A stretch of 64,000 bases of DNA from Pseudocoprococcus catus (lineage in GTDB: Bacteria > Bacillota > Clostridia > Lachnospirales > Lachnospiraceae), in NCBI RefSeq assembly GCF_019734885.1, contig NZ_JAAXCM010000064.1:62001-126000 (forward strand). Direction: 5' to 3'. Below are positions 8,586 to 17,887 of this stretch, one piece after another. How positions within the stretch are numbered: the first letter of the stretch is position 1; every line of letters begins with the position of its first letter. The position numbers were made by a program, and so were the translations under genes. Below the pieces are notes generated by a model. It did not search any database, had not been told where the DNA came from, and was given only the letters and a program-made list of their open reading frames with translations.

Positions 8586-8620
8586 AATGAGTCAAACACC
8601 CTATCAGTGTCTGACTCATT
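8586..8620 (-). terminator. Hairpin between hemL and plsC
   Basis: Arms 8586-8599 and 8607-8620 form a 14-bp stem with one G-T pair and a 7-base loop, right after the hemL stop. Only a short T stretch follows, so termination would be partial. Confidence 0.5.
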
Positions 8621-8632
8621 CTCTGATTATCT

Positions 8633-9919
8633 TCATGCATCAAATAATTTGGACAATGCTGCATCAATGGCTCTTTCCGTCATCTGAAGATCAGCCTCTG
8701 AAAGAGCATCATTGACAAAAAACGCTTCATACTGAGACGGCGCAATATACATACTGTGTGCTTTCATTACTCTGAAATATTTTGCAAACTGTGCCAAATC
8801 AGAAGTCTGTACATCATCAAAACTCTTTACCGGTCTGTCGGTGAAGAAAATACTCATCAGTGAACCGACTCTGTTCACCTGAGCCTTTATATGATATTTT
8901 TCCACAGCTGTTCTGAAAGCATTCTCAATTCTGGCAGATTTTTCTTCCAGACGCTCATAAACGGCGGTATCACCCATCAGAAGTTTCAGCATGGCAGTTC
9001 CTGCAGCCACAGCCACAGGATTACCTGAAAGAGTTCCTGCCTGATAAACCGGTCCCGTCGGTGAAATACAATCCATAATCTCTCTCCGCCCGCCGTAAAC
9101 AGCCATTGGCATACCGCCGCCGACAATTTTGCCGAAGGTGGTCATATCCGGTGTAACACCGTAATAGTCCTGTGCACCCCCCAAGGCCAGACGAAATCCT
9201 GTAATCACTTCATCAAAAATCAAAACGGTTCCATACTGTTTGGTAATATCACGCAGTCCCTGCAGAAATCCTTCTTCCGGCGGTACAACTCCCATATTGG
9301 CAGCTACAGGCTCAACGATCAATGCTGCAATCTTTTCACCATACTGGTCAAATAACCGCTGTACACTTTCCAAATCATTGTATCTGGCAATAAGTGTTGT
9401 ATCTGTAAAAGCCTTCGGCACGCCGGCACTGTCCGGCACATTCTCTGTCAGAAGGCCTGAACCTGCTTTCACCAGCAGTCCATCCGAATGACCGTGGTAG
9501 CAGCCTTCAAATTTCACTATATAATCCCTGCCTGTATAGCCTCTTGCTGCACGTATTGCGCTCATCACTGCCTCTGTGCCGGAATTGACCATACGCATCA
9601 TTTCCATGGATGGAACTGCATTCCGGATCATCTGTGCCAGTTCAACTTCCCCATTGGTAGGTGCTCCAAAACTGGTTCCACGAACTGCCGCTGTTATCAC
9701 TGCACGGACAACTTCCTCTCTGGCATGTCCCAGAATCATCGGTCCCCATGATCCCACATAATCTACGTATTTATTGCCGTCTACATCAAAGATGTGTGAT
9801 TCTTCTGCTCTCTCGATAAAAGGCGGTGTCATTCCCACCGCTCTGTAGGCCCGTACAGGGCTGTTGACGCCCCCCGGCATCAACTCGCATGCCTTTGAAA
9901 ATATTTCCTGACTGTTCAT
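8633..9919 (-). CDS. hemL: Glutamate-1-semialdehyde 2,1-aminomutase
   Basis: A 428-residue class III aminotransferase that converts glutamate-1-semialdehyde to 5-aminolevulinate in the C5 tetrapyrrole pathway. The family start MPGGVNSPVRA is present, VNSGTEAVMSAIRAARG binds PLP phosphate, and TTFGKIVGGGMP contains the Schiff-base lysine (K264). The length is normal for HemL. The start overlaps the last base of the hemB stop, so translation is coupled. It is the last tetrapyrrole gene of the minus-strand block that starts with hemA. Confidence 0.97.
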   Translation of the reverse strand: MNSQEIFSKACELMPGGVNSPVRAYRAVGMTPPFIERAEESHIFDVDGNKYVDYVGSWGPMILGHAREEVVRAVITAAVRGTSFGAPTNGEVELAQMIRNAVPSMEMMRMVNSGTEAVMSAIRAARGYTGRDYIVKFEGCYHGHSDGLLVKAGSGLLTENVPDSAGVPKAFTDTTLIARYNDLESVQRLFDQYGEKIAALIVEPVAANMGVVPPEEGFLQGLRDITKQYGTVLIFDEVITGFRLALGGAQDYYGVTPDMTTFGKIVGGGMPMAVYGGRREIMDCISPTGPVYQAGTLSGNPVAVAAGTAMLKLLMGDTAVYERLEEKSARIENAFRTAVEKYHIKAQVNRVGSLMSIFFTDRPVKSFDDVQTSDLAQFAKYFRVMKAHSMYIAPSQYEAFFVNDALSEADLQMTERAIDAALSKLFDA

Positions 9920-10905
9920 TATCTCTGTTCCTCATCTTCCCGCAGCCACTCTGCAATCTGCGGCGCATAATAAGTAATAATCATCTTCGCGCCGGCACGT
10001 TTCATAGCAATCATGCTTTCCATGACCACACGTTTCTCGTCAATCCATCCATTCATAGCCGCAGCTTTCATCATGGCATATTCACCGCTGACACTATAGG
10101 TGCACAAAGGCTGATCAAAGGTCTCATTCACCATATGGACAATATCCAGATAAGCCAGAGCCGGCTTCACCATGAGGATATCTGCACCTTCCTCCACATC
10201 CAGTTCCGTTTCCACAAGGGCTTCCTTCCGGTTTCTGAAATCCATCTGATAGCTCTTTCTGTCGCCAAAAGCCGGTGCAGAGTCTGCGGCTTCCCTGAAG
10301 GGACCATAAAAAGCAGAGGCATATTTGACACTGTAAGCCATGATCAATGTATGCTCATATCCTGCCTCATCCAATGCATGCCGCATATGCCCGATTCTGC
10401 CGTCCATCATATCCGATGGAGCCACAATATCTGCACCTGCTGCTGCACAGCTGACTGCCGCCTTTGACAAAAGTTCCAGTGTCTCGTCATTTAGTACTTC
10501 TCCGTCTTTAATGACGCCGCAGTGGCCATGGTCGGTGTATTCACAAAGGCAGATATCCGCAATACAGATCATCTCCGGATGAAGCTCCTTTGTTATTCTC
10601 AAGGCACGCTGTACAATCCCATCCGGGTCGTAAGCACCGCTTCCGCAGGCATCCTTATGATCCGGTACACCGAAAAAGATAACGGCACGCACACCTTTAT
10701 CCCACACTTCTTTCATATGAATGGCCAGTCTGTCCAGGGAATAATGATAAATTCCCGGCATGGATTCAATAGGTGACTGGACATTCTCACCCTCCGTCAC
10801 AAAAATCGGATAAATCAGATCATCACATCTGACATCTACCTCATGAACCATATCTCTGATCTGGGCTGTTCTTCTTAAACGTCTTGGTCTTCTGGTTAAA
10901 TTCAT
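9919..10905 (-). CDS. hemB: Porphobilinogen synthase
   Basis: A 328-residue enzyme that condenses two 5-aminolevulinate molecules to porphobilinogen. The zinc-site cysteines are in DICLCEYTDHGHCG, the two active-site lysines in YSVKYASAFYGPFR and MVKPALAY, and the N-terminal RPRRLRRTAQIRDM arm is typical of the octamer-forming family. The cysteine-rich metal loop marks it as the zinc-dependent type. It lies 72 bases after the HemC-CobA-HemD fusion and overlaps hemL by one base. Confidence 0.97.
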   Translation of the reverse strand: MNLTRRPRRLRRTAQIRDMVHEVDVRCDDLIYPIFVTEGENVQSPIESMPGIYHYSLDRLAIHMKEVWDKGVRAVIFFGVPDHKDACGSGAYDPDGIVQRALRITKELHPEMICIADICLCEYTDHGHCGVIKDGEVLNDETLELLSKAAVSCAAAGADIVAPSDMMDGRIGHMRHALDEAGYEHTLIMAYSVKYASAFYGPFREAADSAPAFGDRKSYQMDFRNRKEALVETELDVEEGADILMVKPALAYLDIVHMVNETFDQPLCTYSVSGEYAMMKAAAMNGWIDEKRVVMESMIAMKRAGAKMIITYYAPQIAEWLREDEEQR

Positions 10906-10977
10906 CTTTCCTTCACCTCATTTTATGTCATCGTTCAGTGCCGATGCAGCTCCGAACATTTTGCTGAATTCTCACAT

Positions 10978-13410
10978 TCAAGACTCGTTCCTACACAGTA
11001 TATCACAAAGTGCCGCTGTCAGTCCCTCCAAATCATACTGTCCCGCAATTTTATCTATAGAAATATCTGCTTTTTCAGCCGCTTCTGCTGTCACCGGCCC
11101 GATGCAGACATTCTTTGCCGCAAAACGCTGTCCTTCTGTCATCTGTGCAAAAGCCCTGACGGCTGAAGCACTGCAGAATGTCACTGCATCCATATCCTCC
11201 AGCACTTCCTTTAAAAGTGATGCTTTTTTCCACATTTTTTCTGTATGATACATTGGTGTATCCACCACAAAAAATCCTTTTTCCCGCAGGCGTTTTATCA
11301 GTACATCTGAGGCCTCTTCGGCTCTGAACAGACAAATTTCTTCATCATACTGAACATTCTCACACAAGGCTTTTGCCAAGGATTCACTGCAGGACTGCTC
11401 CGGCAACAAATCTGCGTAACATCCCCAATTTTCCAGTTCTCTGCGGGTTCCTGCCCCCATCACCGCAATCCTGCAGATGCCAAGGATTCTAATATCTATC
11501 CGTTCCTTTTTCATCTGCTCAAAAAAGAATCGTACACCGTTTCTGCTGGTAAATACAAGCCAGCGTTTTCCCGGACGAACCAACACTTCTTTGAGTCCAT
11601 ACATTTTCTCGGCTCTCACAGAAATCAGGCTCATCACCACCGGTTCACCGCCAAGCTTCCTGATTTTCTCAGCCAATGGTTCAGCAATAATTTCCGTTGC
11701 CGTCACAAGAATTTTCTTCCCGGAAAGGGACCCCGCCTGCTGCCAGTCAATTTCTTTCTTCAGGCTGACCACATCCCCCACAACCAGGATCGCCGGAGGC
11801 TGAATGTCCGCTTTTTCTGATATCGCAGCAATTCTGCCGAGTTCCCCCGTTACACAGCGCTGTCTGGCTGTTGTTCCCGATGCAATCACCGCCGCCGGGG
11901 TATGGGCATCTTTGCCATTGGCTATCAACCGCTCACTAATCTGGTGCAGTCTGGAAAGCCCCATAAGAAAAACAAGAGTGCCTTCCTCTCTGGCCAAAAT
12001 CTCATAATCCAGCGAACTATTTTCTTTTGTCGGATCCTCATGACCGGTGATCACATGAAAAGACGATGCTTTTCCCCGGTGGGTGATGGGGATGCCCGCA
12101 TAAGCCGGTGCACTGTAGGCCGATGACACCCCAGGTATCACTTCATATTCAATTCCCGCCGCTGTCAACGCCAGTGCTTCTTCACCGCCCCGGCCGAATA
12201 TAAAAGGATCCCCGCCCTTTAGTCTGGCAACAGTCTGACCTTCCATGGCTTTTTCAATCAGCAGTTCTTCGATTTCTGCCTGTTTCATCCGGTGATGCCC
12301 TGCAAACTTGCTCGCATCTATCCATTCAGCCTCATCTTTGGTTGTATTTAGAAGAGATGGGGATGCCAGATGGTCATAGACAATCACATCGGCTTCTTTC
12401 AGGGCTTCCATGCCTTTCATTGTTATCAGGCCTATATCTCCCGGTCCTGCACCGATCAGATAAACTTTGCCGTTCTGAAGCCTTGCCGCTATCTGTTCTC
12501 CCAGTGAAACTGCCAGTTTGCGGTCTTCTTCTATATTACCGCATCGTGTACCTGTCACCGTCTTTTCTTTCATATGGAGGCCATCCCCTGCATATCTGGC
12601 CCGCACAGATACCTTCTGTCCATCCATCCTGACATCCACCGCCGCTGCCTCATTGCAGCCGCCGCCAATGGCTCTCAGAAAGCTGCGCTCTGTCAGAAAC
12701 ATCTGCCAGGTATCCTCATCATGAATGGCCTGCATGCAGTCCTCACAGTCCTTCTGTCTTGTTTCAAGTGCAATGATTCCCTGACCTGCTGCCGGAAGAA
12801 ATTGCTCCTTAGACAGGATTTCATAAAAAAATGTCTGTTCTTCCGCTTCGAAACTGCCTTCTGTTTCACAATCCTCTGAAAGATATCCTAAACGTTTTAA
12901 TCCCGCCGCTGCCAGAATAATACCGTCATACATGCCATCTGACAGTTTTTTCAGCCGTGTTGGCACATTGCCTCTGATATCTCTGATATCAACACCGGGA
13001 CATATCTGCTGAATCTGAAGAGCACGTCTTAAACTGCCTGTTCCTACAACTGTCTTTTCTTTGCATTCTTCTATGATAGAAAATTCCCGCCGAAGACTCA
13101 CCCATACATCCCGGCTGTCACCTCTTTTAAGCACAGCTCCCACTGTCAGTCCTTCCGGCAATTCAACAGGAAGATCCTTGGCACTATGAACGGCCAGATC
13201 GATCCGGCCATCCATCATAGCCCCTTCAAGCTCCTTTGTAAAAGCCCCTTTGCTGCCGAAAGCTGACAGGGATTTATCCAGATGCAGATCACCCTTTGTC
13301 TCAAATCCGGCAATCTCTATCTCTATGGATGGAAAAACCTTCTTAATGGCCTCCGCCGCCATTTCCGTCTGCACCATGGCCAGACGGCTCTTCCTCGTTC
13401 CGATTTTCAT
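10978..13410 (-). CDS. Trifunctional HemC-CobA-HemD fusion: porphobilinogen deaminase, uroporphyrinogen-III methyltransferase and synthase
   Basis: An 810-residue fusion. Residues 1-310 are hydroxymethylbilane synthase: HSAKDLP with catalytic Asp79, RRALQIQQICPGVDIRDIRG, and GGGC with the dipyrromethane-cofactor Cys252. Residues 314-555 are the SAM-dependent uroporphyrinogen-III methyltransferase (VYLIGAGPGD, ARLKGGDPFIFGRGGEEA, GIPITHRG). Residues 565-805 are the divergent uroporphyrinogen-III synthase (GKKILVT, FTSRNGVRFFF, FCSASAVRAF). One chain would thus take porphobilinogen to precorrin-2, feeding sirohaem or cobalamin. I chose ATG 13410 because GGAGGGCAAGGG lies before it and the product then begins MKIGTRKSRLA like other HemC. 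It overlaps the upstream dehydrogenase gene by 68 bases. CobA-HemD fusions are well known; the added HemC is less common. Confidence 0.93.
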   Translation of the reverse strand: MKIGTRKSRLAMVQTEMAAEAIKKVFPSIEIEIAGFETKGDLHLDKSLSAFGSKGAFTKELEGAMMDGRIDLAVHSAKDLPVELPEGLTVGAVLKRGDSRDVWVSLRREFSIIEECKEKTVVGTGSLRRALQIQQICPGVDIRDIRGNVPTRLKKLSDGMYDGIILAAAGLKRLGYLSEDCETEGSFEAEEQTFFYEILSKEQFLPAAGQGIIALETRQKDCEDCMQAIHDEDTWQMFLTERSFLRAIGGGCNEAAAVDVRMDGQKVSVRARYAGDGLHMKEKTVTGTRCGNIEEDRKLAVSLGEQIAARLQNGKVYLIGAGPGDIGLITMKGMEALKEADVIVYDHLASPSLLNTTKDEAEWIDASKFAGHHRMKQAEIEELLIEKAMEGQTVARLKGGDPFIFGRGGEEALALTAAGIEYEVIPGVSSAYSAPAYAGIPITHRGKASSFHVITGHEDPTKENSSLDYEILAREEGTLVFLMGLSRLHQISERLIANGKDAHTPAAVIASGTTARQRCVTGELGRIAAISEKADIQPPAILVVGDVVSLKKEIDWQQAGSLSGKKILVTATEIIAEPLAEKIRKLGGEPVVMSLISVRAEKMYGLKEVLVRPGKRWLVFTSRNGVRFFFEQMKKERIDIRILGICRIAVMGAGTRRELENWGCYADLLPEQSCSESLAKALCENVQYDEEICLFRAEEASDVLIKRLREKGFFVVDTPMYHTEKMWKKASLLKEVLEDMDAVTFCSASAVRAFAQMTEGQRFAAKNVCIGPVTAEAAEKADISIDKIAGQYDLEGLTAALCDILCRNES

Positions 13411-14008
13411 ATTGGCCCTTGCCCTCCTCTCTGATTTTCTCTTCTTTTGCAATCCACTGTCTCAGATATTTTTTTCTGTCTGACTGACCGAGCCCGGACA
13501 TTTTCAACTCTCTGCGCTTCTGGCGAAGCTCTATTTCCAGTTCACCGTACCATTCCGGTATCAATGCTTCGATTTTCCCCCGCAAATATCTGGTCAGTGC
13601 AGGCACACCGCCGGATGTACTGATACCAATGACCACATTGCCCCGTCTGACCACCGATGGAAACACACAGTCCGAGACCTCCCCCGGATTGGCACAATCC
13701 ACCAGTATATGCCTCATCTGGCAATAATCCACTGCCATCTTATTCAATGCCTTATCATCAGAGGCACAGATTACCAGAAATGCTTCGGCCAGATAGTCCA
13801 GATTGTGTTCTGTCAGATTTTCATTTGTCCAGACTATATATTTCTTATCTGCCAGAAGTTTTAACTCATCCGTGATCTTTGATGAAATCATCCGTATATC
13901 TGCACCATATTCTATCAAAATACGGATTTTCCGAAGGGCTACCGAACCGCCGCCGATAACGATAACATTTCGCCCCTCCATGTTAATAAACAACGGAAAA
14001 TCAGCCAT
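13343..14008 (-). CDS. Precorrin-2 dehydrogenase / sirohydrochlorin ferrochelatase-like (Met8/CysG N-terminal type)
   Basis: A 221-residue protein with an NAD-binding Rossmann start (NVIVIGGGSVALRKIRIL) and the family block DCANPGEVSDCVFPSVVRRG, then GISTSGGVPALTRYLRGKIE. It oxidises precorrin-2 to sirohydrochlorin, and some relatives also insert iron. The C-terminus is unusual: a Gly/Glu/Asn-rich tail formed where the gene overlaps the start of the HemC fusion for about 68 bases. It overlaps hemA by 8 bases upstream. The position between hemA and the HemC-CobA-HemD fusion points to sirohaem or early anaerobic cobalamin synthesis. Confidence 0.92.
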   Translation of the reverse strand: MADFPLFINMEGRNVIVIGGGSVALRKIRILIEYGADIRMISSKITDELKLLADKKYIVWTNENLTEHNLDYLAEAFLVICASDDKALNKMAVDYCQMRHILVDCANPGEVSDCVFPSVVRRGNVVIGISTSGGVPALTRYLRGKIEALIPEWYGELEIELRQKRRELKMSGLGQSDRKKYLRQWIAKEEKIREEGKGQYENRNEEEPSGHGADGNGGGGH

Positions 14009-15245
14009 TTCCCCGTTCCTCCTCAGACCGTCTCAAAACCTCGAAAAACATTTCCAGCTGTTCCGGCTCCGCCGCTTCTCTGGCCCGGTAAAGGAATTTG
14101 TTAAGTCCCTTTTCCGGATCTGACAACATATCTTCCAGCAAGTGTTCCCTAAATGCAGCCATCAAAGGCCGATTCTGCTGAAACAGCGCCCACCGCCTAA
14201 AATCAGCAATATCCTCCTCCAACATTTCCCTGGCCTGGTCGGCCGCTTCAAACCGCAGATGCTGATTCTTCTCAGACAGCGTTGTCAGCTCATCCAGATG
14301 ACAGACATAGTTATCCGCATCCCCAAGACCTTCCTCAATATCCATAGGCACTGCCATATCAATGAGGATTCTTCTGCGCTTCCTGGTAATATTAGACTGC
14401 CATGCTTCTTTTGTCAAAGTATAATGGGGACTGGCTGTGGCACTGATAACCACATCCATCTCATTGGCCAGGTGATACCGGTCTGTATAGGCTATCTGTG
14501 TATAACTTTGTGTCTGCTGATGCCTTGTACCATGACCATCAGACAACGTATCCGTTCCCGCAACAGCCCGCTCTCCCGATTTCATCTGTCTGGAAGCAGC
14601 ATATAACTGCACCTGATGATCCGCAGCGATATTTTTCATCATAATCTGACCGATTTTGCCTGTAGCACCAATAATAAGAATCTTCTTATCCTTCAGACTG
14701 CCGAAATACATCTCCGCCGCTTTCACCGCCAGCGTAGCTGTTGAGACTGAAATTCCCGATAGATTCGTTTCGGTTTTGACTCTCTTGGCCGCCGTCACTG
14801 CCATCCTGAAAAGACTGTTGCTCCAAGTGCCGCTGAAACCTTCCTCCATGGCTGCCTTATGAGCCTCTTTGACCTGCCCCAGAATCTGATCCTCACCCAA
14901 AACCATGGAATCCAGGCCTGCTGCCACATAAAATAAATGCCGTACTGCCTGTGTTCCCTGATAAAACCGCAAATGCTCCGACACCTGGCTGGCATCTCCG
15001 ATTCCCGCCATATCTAGCAGGATCCGCTGCATTGCAGTCATTACGCTGCGCACAGAAATTTTTTCTTCGCTAACGGTATACAACTCTGTCCGATTGCAAG
15101 TTGAGAGCAGTACACATTCCCGAATTCCCTCCTGAGTGCAGATGCGCATCATCAGTTCTTTTTTATTTTCATCTGTAAACGCAAACAGAGCCCGTATCTG
15201 TACAGGCGCTGTTTTGTGGCTAATGCCTAATAATTGTATATTCAT
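14001..15245 (-). CDS. hemA: Glutamyl-tRNA reductase
   Basis: A 414-residue enzyme for the first committed step of the C5 pathway, reducing glutamyl-tRNA to glutamate-1-semialdehyde with NADPH. MNIQLLGISHKTAPVQIR is the family start, LLSTCNRTELY holds the catalytic Cys50, GLDSMVLGEDQILGQVKEA is the substrate-binding block, and ILIIGATGKIGQIMMKN is the nucleotide fold. The dimerisation helix is present at the C-terminus. A 7-codon upstream extension lacks support. A serine/glutamine-rich insertion around residues 235-255 (between the Rossmann strands) is longer than usual. The gene follows the MerR gene by 62 bases with no clear promoter between them. Confidence 0.96.
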   Translation of the reverse strand: MNIQLLGISHKTAPVQIRALFAFTDENKKELMMRICTQEGIRECVLLSTCNRTELYTVSEEKISVRSVMTAMQRILLDMAGIGDASQVSEHLRFYQGTQAVRHLFYVAAGLDSMVLGEDQILGQVKEAHKAAMEEGFSGTWSNSLFRMAVTAAKRVKTETNLSGISVSTATLAVKAAEMYFGSLKDKKILIIGATGKIGQIMMKNIAADHQVQLYAASRQMKSGERAVAGTDTLSDGHGTRHQQTQSYTQIAYTDRYHLANEMDVVISATASPHYTLTKEAWQSNITRKRRRILIDMAVPMDIEEGLGDADNYVCHLDELTTLSEKNQHLRFEAADQAREMLEEDIADFRRWALFQQNRPLMAAFREHLLEDMLSDPEKGLNKFLYRAREAAEPEQLEMFFEVLRRSEEERGNG

Positions 15246-15307
15246 TGATTTATCTCTCTGTAACAAAGCTGCCCGGCATACGGCAATTAGAAATGATACA
15301 CCGCCTG

Positions 15308-16102
15308 TTATACCAGTATCTGCACTTCGTACAGAGAATGCCTCCAGTTATAAAAATCTTTGTGCTTTAAAACAGCCAGGATGATCCGGGGAGGCATGTC
15401 TTTTTCCATAAAATATCTCGAAAGGGCGCGAATCCACTTATCATCCCTGAAAATAGCCGTGGTCATGCAGATGTAATTCCCCTTCGGCAGAATTGACAGA
15501 CTATTGTCTCCTGTTGGCTGTGATTCCTCATGCGCAATAAAACTACCTTCTATGGACAGCTGTCTGTGCTTCATAAAATCACACTCATCCAACAGATATC
15601 CTCGCATTTTTCCAAAATCCGTCATTTCTTCAGCCATCAATTCACCTGTCTGACGGTAAAAATCCTCCACCCGGCAGGCCTTTGGCGTTTCCGTCATCCA
15701 AACTCTTCGCGAATCCATCTGTTTCTGATGAATTCTGTAGCCCTCCTGCCCTTCTTCCGGCACCGGATTCTGACTTGTCAGCCACTCCATCATGGACATA
15801 CGTTCTTTCAGACGATTCATCTGCTTTTTGGTCTGTTCCATCCGCTCCGACATCAGACTCCGCCGTTCTTCCTCCGAAGCTGCCTCCATCACCGCTGTAA
15901 TTTCCGCCAGGGAAAATCCGGCTTTCTTCAGATATCCCACTGTTTTCAGGCGCTGAATATCATCAAAATCATAATAGCGGTATCCGGTCTGTCTGTCGAT
16001 TTTTGCCGGACAGACAATCTTCATATCAGCATAATAACGCAGGGCCGATACCGAAATCCCCGTCATCTCATGCACATCACCGATTGAATACAGCCTGTCC
16101 AT
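15308..16102 (-). CDS. MerR-family regulator with BmrR-like effector domain
   Basis: A 264-residue regulator. Residues 1-70 form the MerR winged helix (YSIGDVHEMTGISVSALRYYADM, with the TGYRYYDFDD wing, read in two pieces). Residues 75-112 form the antiparallel coiled coil, rich in Glu/Arg/Met. Residues 115-264 resemble the GyrI/BmrR ligand-binding fold with conserved-type aromatic positions. Such proteins bind lipophilic or cationic compounds and twist promoters with long spacers. It sits 4 bases after the methyltransferase stop and upstream of hemA, so it may be co-transcribed with the tetrapyrrole genes and could respond to a pathway intermediate; that is inference. Confidence 0.85.
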   Translation of the reverse strand: MDRLYSIGDVHEMTGISVSALRYYADMKIVCPAKIDRQTGYRYYDFDDIQRLKTVGYLKKAGFSLAEITAVMEAASEEERRSLMSERMEQTKKQMNRLKERMSMMEWLTSQNPVPEEGQEGYRIHQKQMDSRRVWMTETPKACRVEDFYRQTGELMAEEMTDFGKMRGYLLDECDFMKHRQLSIEGSFIAHEESQPTGDNSLSILPKGNYICMTTAIFRDDKWIRALSRYFMEKDMPPRIILAVLKHKDFYNWRHSLYEVQILV

Positions 16103-16106
16103 CCCA

Positions 16107-17603
16107 TTAACCTCTGTATCTTAAAACAACCACATACTGTTCTTTCTTGCCGGACAATGCCCACTCTTTCTCTGCTTTCAGATAGCCGGACCTTGCAGCC
16201 AGAGATAAGAGATATTCCTTCTCTGTTGTCACAACAATCACATAGCCTCCCGGAGTCATCCACTGGTTCAGCTTCCGGACAAAGTTCTTATATAAAGTCA
16301 TCAGCACATCCGGTGTCATCTTGTCACTTCCCGCCGGCAGTTCTGTAATGACTTCATCAAAGGTATAGCTGTGGGAAAATTCCACAAAGTCTTTATTGAT
16401 AAAATAGCTCGGCACATTGGCCTTTCCTGCATTCTCTCTGGCACCTTCTATGGCTTCACCAAAAATATCCACACCATAAAGATGGGCAGCTTTCTTTCTG
16501 CGATAACGTTCAATCAGAAGTGTCGCTGTACCACAGAATGGGTCCAACACATCCGCATCATCCGCCAGATATTCAGAGGCAATTGAAACAACTTCCGCTG
16601 CTTTCACCGGGTGCATCGATGTGGCAATAGCATTGCGGCGATAGCTGAACCTACTGTCTGCTATCGTATGTAAAATCAAATAAACACTGTACTGTCCCTG
16701 CTTATTCTCTGTGATCCGCAGTTCACATTCATAATTGGACGCGGAATTCTGCAGATGATGTCCGGACAAACGTTCCAGTTCTGCCCCCAGACGCTTCACA
16801 TACTGACTCTTTTCATTCAAAACCAGCTTCGTCCGCAAATCAATTCTGAAATAAAAGGGTCCGTCACCTTCATGGCGCTTCTTCAGATAGTCCGTCAGTC
16901 CGGCACTGTAAATGGCTGCTGCAACAGCCTGATAGTCTGTTGCCTTCAACGGATTGGCACAGAAGCGGAACATAAAGCCCTTCACTGTACGGATACCGAA
17001 AAGTTCTCCCGGACGTTCTGCCAGAATGCGCACACCGCCTCTCATTGCCTTGGCCGCATCTCTCACATTTCTCGGCATCACATCAATGGTCAGCTGCTCC
17101 ATCCCGGGACTGGTCAGCAAAATCATCTCTGAAGGCACCGAATAGCCTGTAAATGTATGCTTCACCGGCTTCTCCACAATCAACAGCATATCCCTTAAAA
17201 GCTTCAATTCCTCATTCAGATGCTTCTGATTCTCTGGCGTCATCTCCATCTGCATCAGTTCTTCCATCCGCTCCCTGAAAGCGTTTAAATACGTCCTGTA
17301 ATCCAACTGACTCATGGCTGTCAGATAAGCACTCTTTACAAAAAGCTTCTCCTCGCATTCATAAGCATAAAACAGGGCATCCAATGCATCCTGACATCCC
17401 ATCTCGCCAAGAATCAATGCCGCATTCTTCCTGACTTTGGCATCTTCATGCTTCAAAAGCTTCAGCATCAGAGACAGGCATCTCTGGCGATCACGCTGCC
17501 AGGCTGCACTGCCAGGTTCTGTTTTTAAAAGTTTGCGCAGCTCGATCAGATTCTTACGCACATCCTCATCACGTTCTATTTTATCAAGATAATTTCTAAA
17601 CAT
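16107..17603 (-). CDS. HEAT-repeat plus class I SAM-dependent methyltransferase (RNA MTase-like)
   Basis: A 498-residue protein. Residues 35-120 are helical and HEAT-like (DAKVRKNAALILGEMGCQDA). Residues 150-330 have a THUMP-like or RlmL-like middle (SRFSYRRNAIATSMHPVKAA precedes the catalytic domain). Residues 345-498 form a Rossmann methyltransferase with the SAM loop DPFCGTATLLIE, acidic GVDIFGEAIEGARENA and a C-terminal beta hairpin. The expected motif IV, (N/D)PPY, is replaced by ELPAG, so the catalytic pocket is atypical and the substrate may differ from the N2-guanosine of Trm14/RlmL relatives. It is the first gene after a promoter near 17.66 kb and precedes MerR and hemA. Confidence 0.8.
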   Translation of the reverse strand: MFRNYLDKIERDEDVRKNLIELRKLLKTEPGSAAWQRDRQRCLSLMLKLLKHEDAKVRKNAALILGEMGCQDALDALFYAYECEEKLFVKSAYLTAMSQLDYRTYLNAFRERMEELMQMEMTPENQKHLNEELKLLRDMLLIVEKPVKHTFTGYSVPSEMILLTSPGMEQLTIDVMPRNVRDAAKAMRGGVRILAERPGELFGIRTVKGFMFRFCANPLKATDYQAVAAAIYSAGLTDYLKKRHEGDGPFYFRIDLRTKLVLNEKSQYVKRLGAELERLSGHHLQNSASNYECELRITENKQGQYSVYLILHTIADSRFSYRRNAIATSMHPVKAAEVVSIASEYLADDADVLDPFCGTATLLIERYRRKKAAHLYGVDIFGEAIEGARENAGKANVPSYFINKDFVEFSHSYTFDEVITELPAGSDKMTPDVLMTLYKNFVRKLNQWMTPGGYVIVVTTEKEYLLSLAARSGYLKAEKEWALSGKKEQYVVVLRYRG

Positions 17604-17651
17604 TTAATCCTCTCTTTTTCATCTTAAAATATCGCTTAAATTCCTCTTATC

Positions 17652-17680
17652 ATCATATATGGAGTTTCAAAAAAAGTCAA
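17652..17680 (-). promoter_or_regulatory. Sigma-A promoter at head of the methyltransferase-MerR-hem block
   Basis: TTGACT and TATGAT with 17-base spacing on the minus strand, about 50 bases upstream of the methyltransferase start. This is the only clear promoter found before hemA. Confidence 0.7.
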
Positions 17681-17752
17681 TACAGAATGGATGCACCCCT
17701 GCGCTGCACAAAGGTTTTCGCCCATCTCAGCGAATCTGCCTGTGCATCATTG

Positions 17753-17781
17753 CAAAAAGGGCTATCCAACCGGATAGCCCT
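17753..17781 (-). terminator. Rho-independent terminator of the cold-shock gene
   Basis: A 10-bp stem (17758-17767 with 17772-17781), AACC loop and five T on the minus strand, about 105 bases past the csp stop. Confidence 0.85.
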
Positions 17782-17887
17782 CTCTGATAATCGCTCTAAA
17801 CAACTGCTTATTCTAACATTTAAAATAAAAAATACAAACTTCGTAATCAATATAATATATCTTAGAAAAGGCACACTGCATGAAGGA

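Noticed and set aside
8555-8599. GTG start at 8599 for plsC
   Set aside because: The codon lies inside a hairpin and lacks a ribosome site; the ATG at 8554 gives a normal PlsC N-terminus.
12342-12879. Plus-strand frames inside the HemC fusion
   Set aside because: No ribosome sites, no known domains, and the minus-strand frame is a clear enzyme.
13411-13452. Longer N-terminus (14 residues) for the HemC-CobA-HemD fusion
   Set aside because: The extra residues are basic and unlike HemC, and GGAGG sits in front of the inner ATG at 13410.
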